A stretch of DNA of 11,266 nt from Clostridia bacterium (lineage in GTDB: Bacteria; Aerophobota; Aerophobia; Aerophobales; AE-B3A): NCBI GenBank assembly GCA_030610745.1, contig JAUWRC010000036.1, positions 1 to 11,266 of the forward strand, read 5' to 3'. The translations under genes were made by a program, and so were the position numbers. This document shows positions 1-7,514 of this stretch, one piece after another (position 1 is the first letter of the stretch; every line of letters begins with the position of its first letter). Below the pieces are notes generated by a model. That model was given only the letters and a program-made list of their open reading frames with translations. It ran no database searches and was not told the origin of the DNA.

Positions 1-1182
1 TTTATCAGCACATTCCATCACCATATCAAATACCTCTGGTCTGAAAATAAGTTTGGTGGGTTTTACCTTATCCTGCACCATACTTCTAATCATAGTGCCG
101 CTAAATTTTTGCTTTTCCTTGCTATGTCCGCATAACCCAGAATAAGTCACCTCTCCGCATATTGGACAATACCACCACTCTAAGATACGCACTGGTTTGA
201 TATTTAAGCTATCCTCAGGAATCTGGTCAAATATTCTATGGGCATCGTAGGGGTCATAGTAACTGCCTACCCCAGCATGGTCTCTGCCAAACATATGATG
301 AGTACAACCTAAGTTCTCCCTCAAAATAGCATGGAAGATAGCTTCTTTAGGCCCAGCATATCTCATATCCCATAAGGCAATAGAAACCATATGTATATCA
401 TCTCTAAAATATCTGGCCTCATGTAACCTCTGATGGCACAAAGCAATGGCCTCATCTATATAATCTCCTATTCGCTTTGGCCCAATTATACAACTTACCA
501 GTATTCCTGTTTTTAGCTTTTCCACCGGCAGTCCCCCATTAGCAGAAAACCAGGCTCCTTTCATCAGCCATTCATGACCGCTGTGAGGTACATTTCTTGT
601 TTGATGAGCTACTATCCTTTCCCAACCTTTCTTGGCAAACTTTTTCCGTAATTGCCTGGGCGTATACCAAAATTTATCAAATGGCGGATTAAATTTAGGA
701 GTATTTACTAATGTGACTTTCCCAGCAATGAATGTATCTTTTAACTCATTAAACATTCTCACACCAGGATGCTTCGTATCAGTTGTCCCTAACACAGCTT
801 CTTCCATTTTTAACTTGTCATAATTAAAAATCTCCTCTACTTTTAATGTAGCTAAAACTCTGTCATGATAAGTGAGAAGAATAGTATTCTCTTTCTTGAT
901 TTTCTTTTCCCTTATTTCCTCACTGGCGATATCAAATAGGATTGGAATAGACCAGAGTGTACCATCTGCTAAGGTCATTTTTTCACATACTGCCTCTACA
1001 TCTGCCTTATCCATAAAGCCTTCTAAGGGCGTAAAAAAACCATAGGCAATGTCAATACACTCCCTGGCAATTCGTCCGGTAACAGCCACCTTTTTTAATC
1101 CTTCAATGCGTTTTTTCACCTCTAATGGTGAAGACATCACTCTTTCTATAATCTCTTTATTGCCATGTCCTATATATTTCAT
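1..1182 (-). CDS. sat: Sulfate adenylyltransferase (ATP sulfurylase), 3' end beyond window
   Basis: Homodimeric-type ATP sulfurylase, which interconverts ATP + sulfate and adenosine 5'-phosphosulfate (APS) + pyrophosphate in the cytoplasm. I translated 394 codons from the ATG at 1182 without a stop; the C-terminus lies past base 1, and since the family is about 380-420 residues only a short tail is missing. Visible signatures are the nucleotide-binding HQTRNVPHSGH block (residues 193-203, with the QTRN and HxxH motifs), GRDHAGVG (299-306), a CPIC...CGH cluster (339-353) resembling the zinc site of some bacterial Sat proteins, and SGTMIRSM (361-368). The start is supported by AAGGAG at 1199-1194, 11 nt upstream. 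It lies 103 nt downstream of the CysD-like gene and is probably co-transcribed with it. Whether it serves assimilation or dissimilation depends on genes beyond the window. The family call is firm. Confidence 0.96.
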   Translation of the reverse strand, partial: MKYIGHGNKEIIERVMSSPLEVKKRIEGLKKVAVTGRIARECIDIAYGFFTPLEGFMDKADVEAVCEKMTLADGTLWSIPILFDIASEEIREKKIKKENTILLTYHDRVLATLKVEEIFNYDKLKMEEAVLGTTDTKHPGVRMFNELKDTFIAGKVTLVNTPKFNPPFDKFWYTPRQLRKKFAKKGWERIVAHQTRNVPHSGHEWLMKGAWFSANGGLPVEKLKTGILVSCIIGPKRIGDYIDEAIALCHQRLHEARYFRDDIHMVSIALWDMRYAGPKEAIFHAILRENLGCTHHMFGRDHAGVGSYYDPYDAHRIFDQIPEDSLNIKPVRILEWWYCPICGEVTYSGLCGHSKEKQKFSGTMIRSMVQDKVKPTKLIFRPEVFDMVMECADK

Positions 1183-1193
1183 CTTTATTCTCA

Positions 1194-1199
1194 CTCCTT
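1194..1199 (-). promoter_or_regulatory. Ribosome binding site of sat
   Basis: AAGGAG on the minus strand, 11 nt before the ATG at 1182. The spacing is slightly long, but no closer in-frame start exists, and the conserved Sat N-terminus begins right after this ATG. Confidence 0.7.
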
Positions 1200-1285
1200 C
1201 TACTTTTCTTTAACCTCTCTTCTTCAATTCTTCTATAGTTATAAGAAAATGAATTTACCAAAAACCTATAAACTATTATCAATAT

Positions 1286-2113
1286 TTACATATATCCTAA
1301 CTTCCGTAATCTATCCATTGATTTTTCCTTATCCTGTCTTCTACCAGCTCTCTCAGGTGTATTCTCAATATCCTGTTCCCAGGCAGATAGGCCAACTATC
1401 CCTGGATTACTGGAAGTTCTTGCCCCTAAGGAACGGTAGCCTATTTTATAGAGTGGACAGTAAGGGATATTGTGCAATTTAATGTTATTCCAGATATCTC
1501 TTTCTGTAAAATGCAAGATTGGAGATATTCTGGTATGTTCAGGCATTAAAGGTCCACCCTCTTTTTTTGCGAAGTACTCATCGCGCTTTCTTGCCGCCTG
1601 CTCATCCTTTCTAAGAGCCATAAACATAGCTTTTATGTTGTTCTCCTCAATGAATTGGTTGAATACAACCGTCTTCATCAGGTGATTGCCTGCCTGAGAC
1701 TCTGCTTCAAAGACGAATGAATCCTCTTTAAATTCAATCCTTTTAAGCTCAGCTTGATTGCGCTCATTTAAATCCTTAACCTTAATAGTATTACCTAAAT
1801 GGCTTTGGCAACATTTAAGCACATCAAAATTACAAAGCCACTTAAGGTCTATGTGCCACTTTTTAGAGATTCTTATCAGAAAATCTATAATCTCCGGGAA
1901 GGCATCACCTTCATCTATTGTCATAACCTTAGGAAGGTCAACATTATCCTCTAAGCATACCTGGCGAACTATCCAAAGATTTGTAGTGCTGTCTTTCCCG
2001 CCTGTCCATGTGATAGCTATCTGGGAGGGCTTGAATTTTTCAAATGCCTCACGCACTACTTCTTTTGATTTCTCAACTAACTCCATGCATTTCTTTTCTA
2101 CTTCTTCATTCAT
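1286..2113 (-). CDS. CysD-like / PAPS-reductase-family ATP pyrophosphatase
   Basis: A 275-residue protein of the adenine nucleotide alpha-hydrolase (PP-loop) superfamily, PAPS reductase/CysD branch. The PP-loop TGGKDS is at residues 37-42. ALRKDEQAARKRDEYF (166-181) parallels the GARRDEEKSRAKER block of CysD, and HFTERDIWNNI (201-211) parallels the CysD WTEQDIWQYI helix. The end, TPERAGRRQDKEKSM...LGYM, resembles the CysD C-terminus. No ECGLH-type C-terminal cysteine motif of CysH reductases is present, so a PAPS reductase activity is doubtful. It likely binds ATP or APS and works with the neighbouring Sat, but the exact reaction is unknown; no CysN partner is in the window. I chose the ATG at 2113 because AAGGAG sits 8 nt upstream. 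An in-frame ATG at 2155, overlapping the upstream stop as ATGA, would add 14 lysine-rich residues but has no good ribosome binding site. Confidence 0.85.
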   Translation of the reverse strand: MNEEVEKKCMELVEKSKEVVREAFEKFKPSQIAITWTGGKDSTTNLWIVRQVCLEDNVDLPKVMTIDEGDAFPEIIDFLIRISKKWHIDLKWLCNFDVLKCCQSHLGNTIKVKDLNERNQAELKRIEFKEDSFVFEAESQAGNHLMKTVVFNQFIEENNIKAMFMALRKDEQAARKRDEYFAKKEGGPLMPEHTRISPILHFTERDIWNNIKLHNIPYCPLYKIGYRSLGARTSSNPGIVGLSAWEQDIENTPERAGRRQDKEKSMDRLRKLGYM

Positions 2114-2121
2114 CTTTTTTT

Positions 2122-2127
2122 CTCCTT
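2122..2127 (-). promoter_or_regulatory. Ribosome binding site fixing the CysD-like start
   Basis: AAGGAG on the minus strand, 8 nt before the ATG at 2113. It lies inside the stretch that would be coding if the ATG at 2155 were used, and it is the main reason to prefer the shorter protein. Confidence 0.7.
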
Positions 2128-2151
2128 GTTTTAATTTGACTTTATTTCTTT

Positions 2152-3360
2152 TCATTCTTTAACCTGAGGCTTTCTTGAATTTAATTTCTCTTTCATATCA
2201 TCCGCTATAGATGATGTATCAATTATGTTATTTACTTCTTTTGGGTCCTTTTTGAGATTGTACATCTCCCAGATATTACTACTCTCTCTATATATTATTT
2301 TAAGGTCACTCTCTCGATAAAAGTAGACTGGCTTATCTGTATCTTTTTCCTTTTGGCCTATCTTGCCAATAGCTTCACCAAAACATCCCTTTTTGGGATA
2401 ATCCCCAATGGGAAAAAGAGAATAACCTTCAAAATTTTTTACTTTTCCAAGACCAAATAAATGAACTATGGTAGGAGATATATCAATATTGCTAACTAAA
2501 GTATCGCAAACCTCACCCTTATCTTTATTATAACCATAGATGAGAAAGGGTATATCTATGAGTTCAGAGTACATTTTACCATCATGAGAGAGGCCATTAT
2601 GTTCACCAAATTCATCACCATGGTCTGAGGTTATAATAATTATAGAATCGCGCAAAAGGTTAAGTTTTTCCAATGTACCAAAAAACTTTTTAATATAATC
2701 ATCGGTCTCCCGAACATGAGCATTGTAGAGCTTCTTTAAAAGCCTTACCGTTCTCTCATCTGAAGTATCCCTCTTTAAAACTACATTTTTAAATAAGTTA
2801 AACATCTCATTTTGAGTAAGATTAATAGAGGGGTCTACCATATCAAGATATTTTCTTTCAGGAATATAGGGCTCATGGACATCCATATAATGAAGCCATA
2901 GGAAAAATGGATTATATTCTTTTCCTTTGGCATAGAACGATAACCACTCACCTACCTTTTTGTTAATTCCGTCCCCTTTTATATAAGGAACCTCTGAGGT
3001 AACATCTTCATCCATAGAATCATAAAAGACATCCCAACCTCTGTTCCATCCAAAAAAATTACACAGATATGGATTTGAATGAAACCCAGCTGTTGTAATT
3101 CCTAATTTTTGGAGCACCTCGGGAATCAAAGTCCTCTTTGGTGAGAGCTTTTTCCCTCTTCCATATTCAAGATAATAAGAAGATGTAAGTATTCCAGGAA
3201 ATGATGCTTGTGTATATGGGCCAATCGATTGTGCATTTGTAAATTTGATGCACTTATCCTGCAAAGAATCAACAAATGGAGTTAATTTATCTTTATTACC
3301 ATAACATCCCAAGGTATCTTTTCTTAATGCATCCACTGTTAATAAAATAACATTTTTCAC
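2152..3360 (-). CDS. Sulfatase family protein (subfamily A), non-canonical nucleophile motif
   Basis: A 402-residue member of the sulfatase / alkaline phosphatase superfamily, with no signal peptide. Metal-site motifs are visible: TVDALRKDTLGCYG (residues 8-21, D10 the likely ligand) and TSDHGDEFGEHN (244-255, D246-H247). H162 in VHEPY and the HDGKMYSE block (259-266) fit the usual later active-site positions. Where classical sulfatases carry C/S-x-P-x-R, this protein has S53-F-P-G-I: the Cys is Ser and the Arg is Ile. It may therefore not be a formylglycine arylsulfatase and could cleave a phosphate ester instead. The C-terminus (SSNIWEMYNLKKDPKEVNN) is typical of the family. The start is set by AGGGGG 6 nt upstream. 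It sits between the sulfotransferase pair and the CysD-like gene. It is the only intact copy of a subfamily whose N-terminus recurs at 7957-8279 and 9924-10212. Confidence 0.88.
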   Translation of the reverse strand: MKNVILLTVDALRKDTLGCYGNKDKLTPFVDSLQDKCIKFTNAQSIGPYTQASFPGILTSSYYLEYGRGKKLSPKRTLIPEVLQKLGITTAGFHSNPYLCNFFGWNRGWDVFYDSMDEDVTSEVPYIKGDGINKKVGEWLSFYAKGKEYNPFFLWLHYMDVHEPYIPERKYLDMVDPSINLTQNEMFNLFKNVVLKRDTSDERTVRLLKKLYNAHVRETDDYIKKFFGTLEKLNLLRDSIIIITSDHGDEFGEHNGLSHDGKMYSELIDIPFLIYGYNKDKGEVCDTLVSNIDISPTIVHLFGLGKVKNFEGYSLFPIGDYPKKGCFGEAIGKIGQKEKDTDKPVYFYRESDLKIIYRESSNIWEMYNLKKDPKEVNNIIDTSSIADDMKEKLNSRKPQVKE

Positions 3361-3516
3361 TTTACACCCCCTATTATAATGTCATATTAAAAGGTAGAAT
3401 TCCGACTAACTCTCTGTCTGCCTTAGACTTTCCAGGGTTAAATAAATTCTATAGAATAGGTGCATTTATCGCCTCGGACTATGGTTCTTCGAAATAGGTA
3501 AACCTTAATCTTTCAA

Positions 3517-4608
3517 TTAAACCGAGTACTCCAAACTCTTTCCTTGCAAGCCTTCGTACTCTGGGCCGTATCGGTATGTTCTAGGGATAATTCCGTTATG
3601 TCCATAAACTGGGTCAAATGAAGAAGGGAAAGGGTTAATGAACTCCCAAACAACTCTCCCTGCCTTTGTTATCTCAAAGATTCGTCCTGTCGCTGCTTCA
3701 CATATCAAAGTATTCTCGTTGGGTAGTCGTTGGCAGCTAGACATGTAAGCACTATAAAAAGCCATCCAAGGGTTATCTTTGTACTCCCACACCATTTCAT
3801 TAGTATTAGGATTCACCTCTAACACACGGGAATAAGACTGAGAAATACCCATACAATGCGTTCCGTTATCAAACAAAAGAATATTTCCATTCCCAAGAAT
3901 AGTAACATCATTCTGATGCCCCAGTTCTCCTCCAGAACCCCATCGCCACTCAATATCGCCAGTAGTCTTGTTAATAATACATACAGTATTAGTACGTGCG
4001 AAGCTAGCTAGGATATTTCCTTCAGGCAAAACTATAAATGAGTTAGCTTCAGTCCATTGACTGCGAGGGCACAGGGGACAAACGATATCTACTTCTGGAT
4101 TCAAGTGTTCGTGGGCTAACCACTCCCAAACTATCTTACCCCGGGGGTTAATTTCTCGCAGAGAATCGCCCCATATTATCCCATCCTTTTCCGTCCCGGG
4201 AATACCGCCTCTCATCTTTACAGCAATATCTTTAGGTATCTGCACCCATCTCAGAACCATGGTATTTCCGTTACATATACGACAAAAGCTGTGGTGCATA
4301 TACGGGTCTTTGTATCTCCATACCACATTCCCATCCCAGTCCACCTCAAGCAGTTCCCCTCCGGCGCCTTTCATGTCAGCTAAGGGACCTTCTTTTAGGT
4401 ATCCACTGTAAAGGAGGTTACCATTATCCAGAAGTACTCCATACAGTCCCGCTGGATGAGGCATCTTCCATTGATGGACAACTTCCCCTTCCATGTCAAC
4501 CATCACTGTCTCCTTTGCTCCTAAAGGGGTAAATAAAGTGTATCCAATATATGCCTTTGCTGGATTATAGTATATGACACCCTTTAAGCTTCTTTCTGCA
4601 ACACTCAT
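3517..4608 (-). CDS. Arylsulfotransferase (ASST)-like beta-propeller, degenerate paralogue
   Basis: A 363-residue protein of the aryl-sulfate sulfotransferase family (ASST / Arylsulfotran_2 type), a beta-propeller that moves sulfuryl groups between phenolic compounds without PAPS. Repeated blade motifs such as GNVVWRYKD, GKIVWEWLA, GDIEWRWG, NEMVWEYKD and GRVVWEF, plus NGN turns, show the fold. It is a close paralogue of the gene just upstream and overlaps it by ATGA (4605-4608), with GGAGGAGG 7 nt before its start, so translation is probably coupled. Compared with the paralogue, three probable catalytic positions differ: E187 replaces His (TEAN versus THMN), A204 replaces Arg, and N233 replaces His (GHQND versus GHQHD). 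H106 and N189 are kept. A CPLC motif (177-180) is shared. No signal peptide is seen, unlike periplasmic AssT. It may be an inactive or re-purposed partner of the upstream protein. Confidence 0.87.
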   Translation of the reverse strand: MSVAERSLKGVIYYNPAKAYIGYTLFTPLGAKETVMVDMEGEVVHQWKMPHPAGLYGVLLDNGNLLYSGYLKEGPLADMKGAGGELLEVDWDGNVVWRYKDPYMHHSFCRICNGNTMVLRWVQIPKDIAVKMRGGIPGTEKDGIIWGDSLREINPRGKIVWEWLAHEHLNPEVDIVCPLCPRSQWTEANSFIVLPEGNILASFARTNTVCIINKTTGDIEWRWGSGGELGHQNDVTILGNGNILLFDNGTHCMGISQSYSRVLEVNPNTNEMVWEYKDNPWMAFYSAYMSSCQRLPNENTLICEAATGRIFEITKAGRVVWEFINPFPSSFDPVYGHNGIIPRTYRYGPEYEGLQGKSLEYSV

Positions 4609-5807
4609 TGATTATCCTCCTCCATCTCACAGGCAATCAACTTACTGTGAGATACATAGACCCTGTTTAACCACTTATAATTATCCGGGTTTAGCTCCAT
4701 CCCTTTTAGTCCTTTACAATCAGATCCATAGCGGTAGGCACGATAGATGAAGTTAGTTTGACCATAGCACAAGAAAGGGCCATAAAATGGACTCACATAC
4801 TCCCACACTATTTCTTTATCAGGAGTAACCTCGAAGAGACGACCTTTGAGAGTCTCACATATCAAGGTATTACCATTAGGTAGTCGCTGGGCACCCCCCA
4901 TACCGTAAGAATAAAACTCAGAGGGAGGATCATCTTTATATTCCCACTCAATTCTATTGGTAGTTGGATCAATCTCTAGCACTCTAGAGTAATAGTCCAA
5001 ATCCTGAGAGCAAAGACGGTGTGCCCCATTGTCAAATACCAAAATATTTCCATTATCTATCATGGTAGAGTCATGCTGGTGACCTAAATCTTTACGACCC
5101 CATCTCCAAATAATATCACCCGTAGCTTTTTCAATGATACAGATAGTATGCGTGCTACGGAAAGAACCCAAAATGTTTCCATTAGGTAAGACTGTGCACG
5201 TATTCATGTGAGTCCATTCGCCTCGCAGGCATAAAGGACAAATAATATCTATCTCGGGGTTTAAGTGCTCGTAGGCCAGCCACTCCCATACCACTTCTCC
5301 TTCCGGGGTAACTTCTTCTAAGCCATCAGCCCACATAATACCATCTTGCTCTGTCCTTGGAGCCCCCCCTTTAACTTTATTTTTTATCTCATCGGGTGTG
5401 AGCACATATTTTATATACATAGTATTCCCATTTTCCATTCTATAAAAGTCATGATTAAATTGTGGTGCATCGTATTTCCATACTAGGTTATTATTCCAAT
5501 CAACCTCCACCAAACAGGCACCTCTCTCTTCCTCAGGTTGTTCAATATCCTCACCAAAGAGAAAACCCAATCCTGGTCCCATTAGCCCACCTGATTTCAC
5601 CCCGGCATAAAGCAAATTCCCATTGGGAAGAAGTCGAGCAAATATCGGCCCATACGGTTCTGTATTCCAGTGGTGCACAACATTACCTTGCATATCAATA
5701 AGCCATGCATCTTTACCAAACATTGGGGTAAACAGGGTATACCCGTCATATGTCTTTGAGGAATCATAATAGGTAACCCCTCTTACTTTTGAGCGTGCAA
5801 TACTCAT
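4605..5807 (-). CDS. Arylsulfotransferase (ASST)-like beta-propeller, likely active copy
   Basis: A 400-residue ASST-family protein, about 37 residues longer than its downstream paralogue, partly from an insertion near residues 72-96 and partly from a C-terminal tail. In this family a histidine carries the sulfuryl group transiently and other His, Asn and Arg residues position donor and acceptor. Candidates here are H119 (FNHDFYRM), H200 and N202 (THMN), R217 (GSFRST) and H245 (GHQHD), in the same order and similar spacing as the E. coli AssT set H252, H356, N358, R374 and H436. That matching is by eye. Blade motifs include GNVVHHW, NNLVWKYD, GEVVWEWLA, GDIIWRWG, NRIEWEYKDD and KEIVWEY. The CxxC motif CPLC is at 190-193. 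No signal peptide is visible, so it is probably cytoplasmic. AAGGAG lies 8 nt before the ATG. It follows the phosphodiesterase-like gene by 74 nt and is coupled to the next gene. Confidence 0.88.
   Translation of the reverse strand: MSIARSKVRGVTYYDSSKTYDGYTLFTPMFGKDAWLIDMQGNVVHHWNTEPYGPIFARLLPNGNLLYAGVKSGGLMGPGLGFLFGEDIEQPEEERGACLVEVDWNNNLVWKYDAPQFNHDFYRMENGNTMYIKYVLTPDEIKNKVKGGAPRTEQDGIMWADGLEEVTPEGEVVWEWLAYEHLNPEIDIICPLCLRGEWTHMNTCTVLPNGNILGSFRSTHTICIIEKATGDIIWRWGRKDLGHQHDSTMIDNGNILVFDNGAHRLCSQDLDYYSRVLEIDPTTNRIEWEYKDDPPSEFYSYGMGGAQRLPNGNTLICETLKGRLFEVTPDKEIVWEYVSPFYGPFLCYGQTNFIYRAYRYGSDCKGLKGMELNPDNYKWLNRVYVSHSKLIACEMEEDNQ
4616..4623 (-). promoter_or_regulatory. Ribosome binding site of second ASST-like gene, inside the first
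   Basis: GGAGGAGG on the minus strand, formed by the last codons (Glu-Glu-Asp) of the upstream ASST-like gene and 7 nt before the ATG at 4608. With the ATGA stop/start overlap it indicates coupled translation of the two proteins. Confidence 0.75.
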
Positions 5808-5832
5808 TAAACCTTCTCCTTTTTTTATATTC

Positions 5833-5860
5833 TTAATAAAGTCGGATTTTTGTAAGTCAA
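5833..5860 (-). promoter_or_regulatory. Possible sigma-70-type promoter for the ASST pair
   Basis: On the minus strand TTGACT (5860-5855) and TATTAA (5838-5833) are 16 nt apart, matching the -35 and -10 consensus at 5 of 6 and 4 of 6 positions. Transcription from about 5826 would give a short leader that still carries AAGGAG at 5821-5816. Such matches arise by chance in AT-rich DNA, so this is tentative. Confidence 0.3.
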
Positions 5861-5881
5861 TTTATTTTGCTTATCCGAGAG

Positions 5882-7357
5882 TTAATAACCTAGTACTTCA
5901 AGACGAGAGCGAACTTTGTCAGCTTCTTTTACCTTCTTTGCCTTCTCTTTTTTTACTAAAGCCAGAATAGAAGACTTTTTTATCTTTCTGGGAATCGATA
6001 ATCCAAAAACATCAAGGACTGTTGGAGCAATATTAAGTATTGACCCCCCTTTATATTCCCCTTCTGCCGGTATGCCTGATCCGCTTACCACAAAGTAACC
6101 ATATAAACTGTGTGCCACGTTGCTGTTATAGGGCGCAATATCATGTGACAAGATTGCCTTTTGGTCATGACCTACTAACTCACTTGTACCTAAGTGCGCC
6201 TCATCAAAGCTTACAAAAAGATCCGGGCTATATTTTGCAAAGGGACCAAAGTACGTATCAGCCCGTTTACAGGTCTGAATGTGCATCTTTTCCCTAAGCT
6301 TATTGGGGATATCTTGCTGTATTCTGACTATCAACTCATCTAACAACTCATCATAATCTTGGGGATCAACAATGCCTTCAGGCTCTCTGCCTTTCACATT
6401 AAGGTATAATTTACCAGCATAACCGGAACTCCAGCATTTAGTGTTGGACCAATCCATTTTAATTTCCTCCAGTGGAGTTGGCTCCTTTGGGTATTGAAAA
6501 GGGACCATGTATCCTTCCTTAATAAGCCACTCATTTAGATTAATCCGTCCCTCAAGTTTTTGAGCGCCAAAACAGCTGCAGATAAAAAGTATTACATTCT
6601 TGTTGAAGTTTTCACACAACTCCCCTACTTTCTTATCAATCCAAGTATAATAATCATGTAAAGTTTCCTCATACGAAGAATTCGAATCAAAATGCTCAAC
6701 TTTGGAGTCAAAACCCTGATAGAAAAGGTCCAGCACATGGTCGGCTCCCCTCACACTTGTCATCACAAAATCACAGTTTTTGTTATTAATAAAATGCTCA
6801 GTCAAAATGAAACGTTGAGAATCCATCTCACAGATACTCTTAAGTATACGTTTCTTATCTGTGTCATATACCGCCTTAACTTCTGTTACATCCATTATAT
6901 AATCCTCAACAAGCCCATCTATTTCCTCTTTCAAATTATCAGGGTAAGTGAAAATGGATCCTTGCTTTGGAGCTGGGGATCCAGAAATAGCGTAACCTCC
7001 AGGAATTTTTGGAGGTGGCCAGGTGAATGGTACATTGATTATAGCTACTTTCTGCGCTTTTCTCGAAAGTAGAGTGTAGAGGGGAGTAGCGTTATTTATA
7101 ACTTCACTATTAGTTTCTCTTTTTTCACCATATGAAAAATTATCTCTGAAAGTAAAATCCCAGACACCATGAACTCCAGGATCTTGACTACACTGAGTGG
7201 ATGTCCACACCTGAGGGGAAGTAGGAGGAAATAAGGTTTTCATACTTCCCCATATTCCCCGTTCTTGCATCCTCCTCAAATGAGGTAGCTCTCCTGCCCA
7301 TTTTTTAACAAAATCAGGGTGAAATCCATCTAGTTCCAAGAATACTACCTTTGCCAT
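5882..7357 (-). CDS. Type I phosphodiesterase/nucleotide pyrophosphatase-like protein, Asp-His metal pair missing
   Basis: A 491-residue alkaline-phosphatase-superfamily protein of the type I phosphodiesterase / nucleotide pyrophosphatase branch. The N-terminal metal Asp is D10 (FLELDGFHPDF). FPPTSPQVWTS (residues 43-53) matches the nucleophile loop PPxSPxxWS, with S47 the likely nucleophile, followed by DPGVHGVWDF. INLNEWLIKEGYM (272-284) is the conserved segment after the second metal motif. At that motif, where relatives have SDHGFG, this protein reads ICSCFG (259-264), so both Asp and His are absent. HSLYGYFVVSGSGI near the C-terminus matches the conserved late His block. It may be an inactive or altered hydrolase; its substrate is unknown. 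No signal peptide is seen. I chose the ATG at 7357 because GGGAGG lies 7 nt upstream; an in-frame ATG at 7372 would add five residues and overlap that site. Confidence 0.85.
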   Translation of the reverse strand: MAKVVFLELDGFHPDFVKKWAGELPHLRRMQERGIWGSMKTLFPPTSPQVWTSTQCSQDPGVHGVWDFTFRDNFSYGEKRETNSEVINNATPLYTLLSRKAQKVAIINVPFTWPPPKIPGGYAISGSPAPKQGSIFTYPDNLKEEIDGLVEDYIMDVTEVKAVYDTDKKRILKSICEMDSQRFILTEHFINNKNCDFVMTSVRGADHVLDLFYQGFDSKVEHFDSNSSYEETLHDYYTWIDKKVGELCENFNKNVILFICSCFGAQKLEGRINLNEWLIKEGYMVPFQYPKEPTPLEEIKMDWSNTKCWSSGYAGKLYLNVKGREPEGIVDPQDYDELLDELIVRIQQDIPNKLREKMHIQTCKRADTYFGPFAKYSPDLFVSFDEAHLGTSELVGHDQKAILSHDIAPYNSNVAHSLYGYFVVSGSGIPAEGEYKGGSILNIAPTVLDVFGLSIPRKIKKSSILALVKKEKAKKVKEADKVRSRLEVLGY

Positions 7358-7364
7358 AGATAAG

Positions 7365-7370
7365 CCTCCC
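7365..7370 (-). promoter_or_regulatory. Ribosome binding site deciding the phosphodiesterase-like start
   Basis: GGGAGG on the minus strand, 7 nt before the ATG at 7357. It overlaps the first codons that would follow an ATG at 7372, so the shorter reading (MAKVVF...) is preferred. That reading also begins directly at the conserved first strand. Confidence 0.7.
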
Positions 7371-7413
7371 ATCTTAATTATATTTATATCATGAAAGCTA
7401 ATTCCTTAAGACC

Positions 7414-7433
7414 ATTGTTACAAAGGGAACAAT
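7414..7433. repeat. 20-bp inverted repeat upstream of the phosphodiesterase-like gene
   Basis: ATTGTT at 7414-7419 and AACAAT at 7428-7433 form a 6-bp inverted repeat with an 8-nt centre, 56 nt ahead of the ATG at 7357. The size and symmetry suit an operator for a dimeric regulator, but no second copy was noticed and no clear promoter overlaps it. Chance occurrence is possible. Confidence 0.25.
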
Positions 7434-7514
7434 TTTTACCCAATCAATAGTAACGTAAATGAGTTTCACAAGATCGCCACAAGAACTATCCTCTTCGACT
7501 CCGAGCACCTGATG

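Noticed and set aside
1165..2162. Plus-strand open frames of 71-134 codons at 1165-1482, 1470-1685 and 1758-2162
   Set aside because: They lie opposite the CysD-like gene and the sat/CysD-like gap, resemble no family, and have low-complexity Phe/Ser/Leu-rich translations typical of antisense reading.
3372..3383. TATAAT-like box just before the sulfatase at 2152-3360
   Set aside because: No matching -35 box lies 16-18 nt upstream, and a start from it would fall on the ribosome binding site; AT-rich chance match.
5841..5877. Inverted repeat TCGGAT / ATCCGA in the gap before the ASST pair, as a terminator
   Set aside because: The stem is only 6 bp with a loop of about 25 nt and no T-run follows, so it is not a credible terminator.
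6692..7072. 126-codon plus-strand open frame
   Set aside because: Antisense to the well-conserved phosphodiesterase-like gene and with no recognisable motif.
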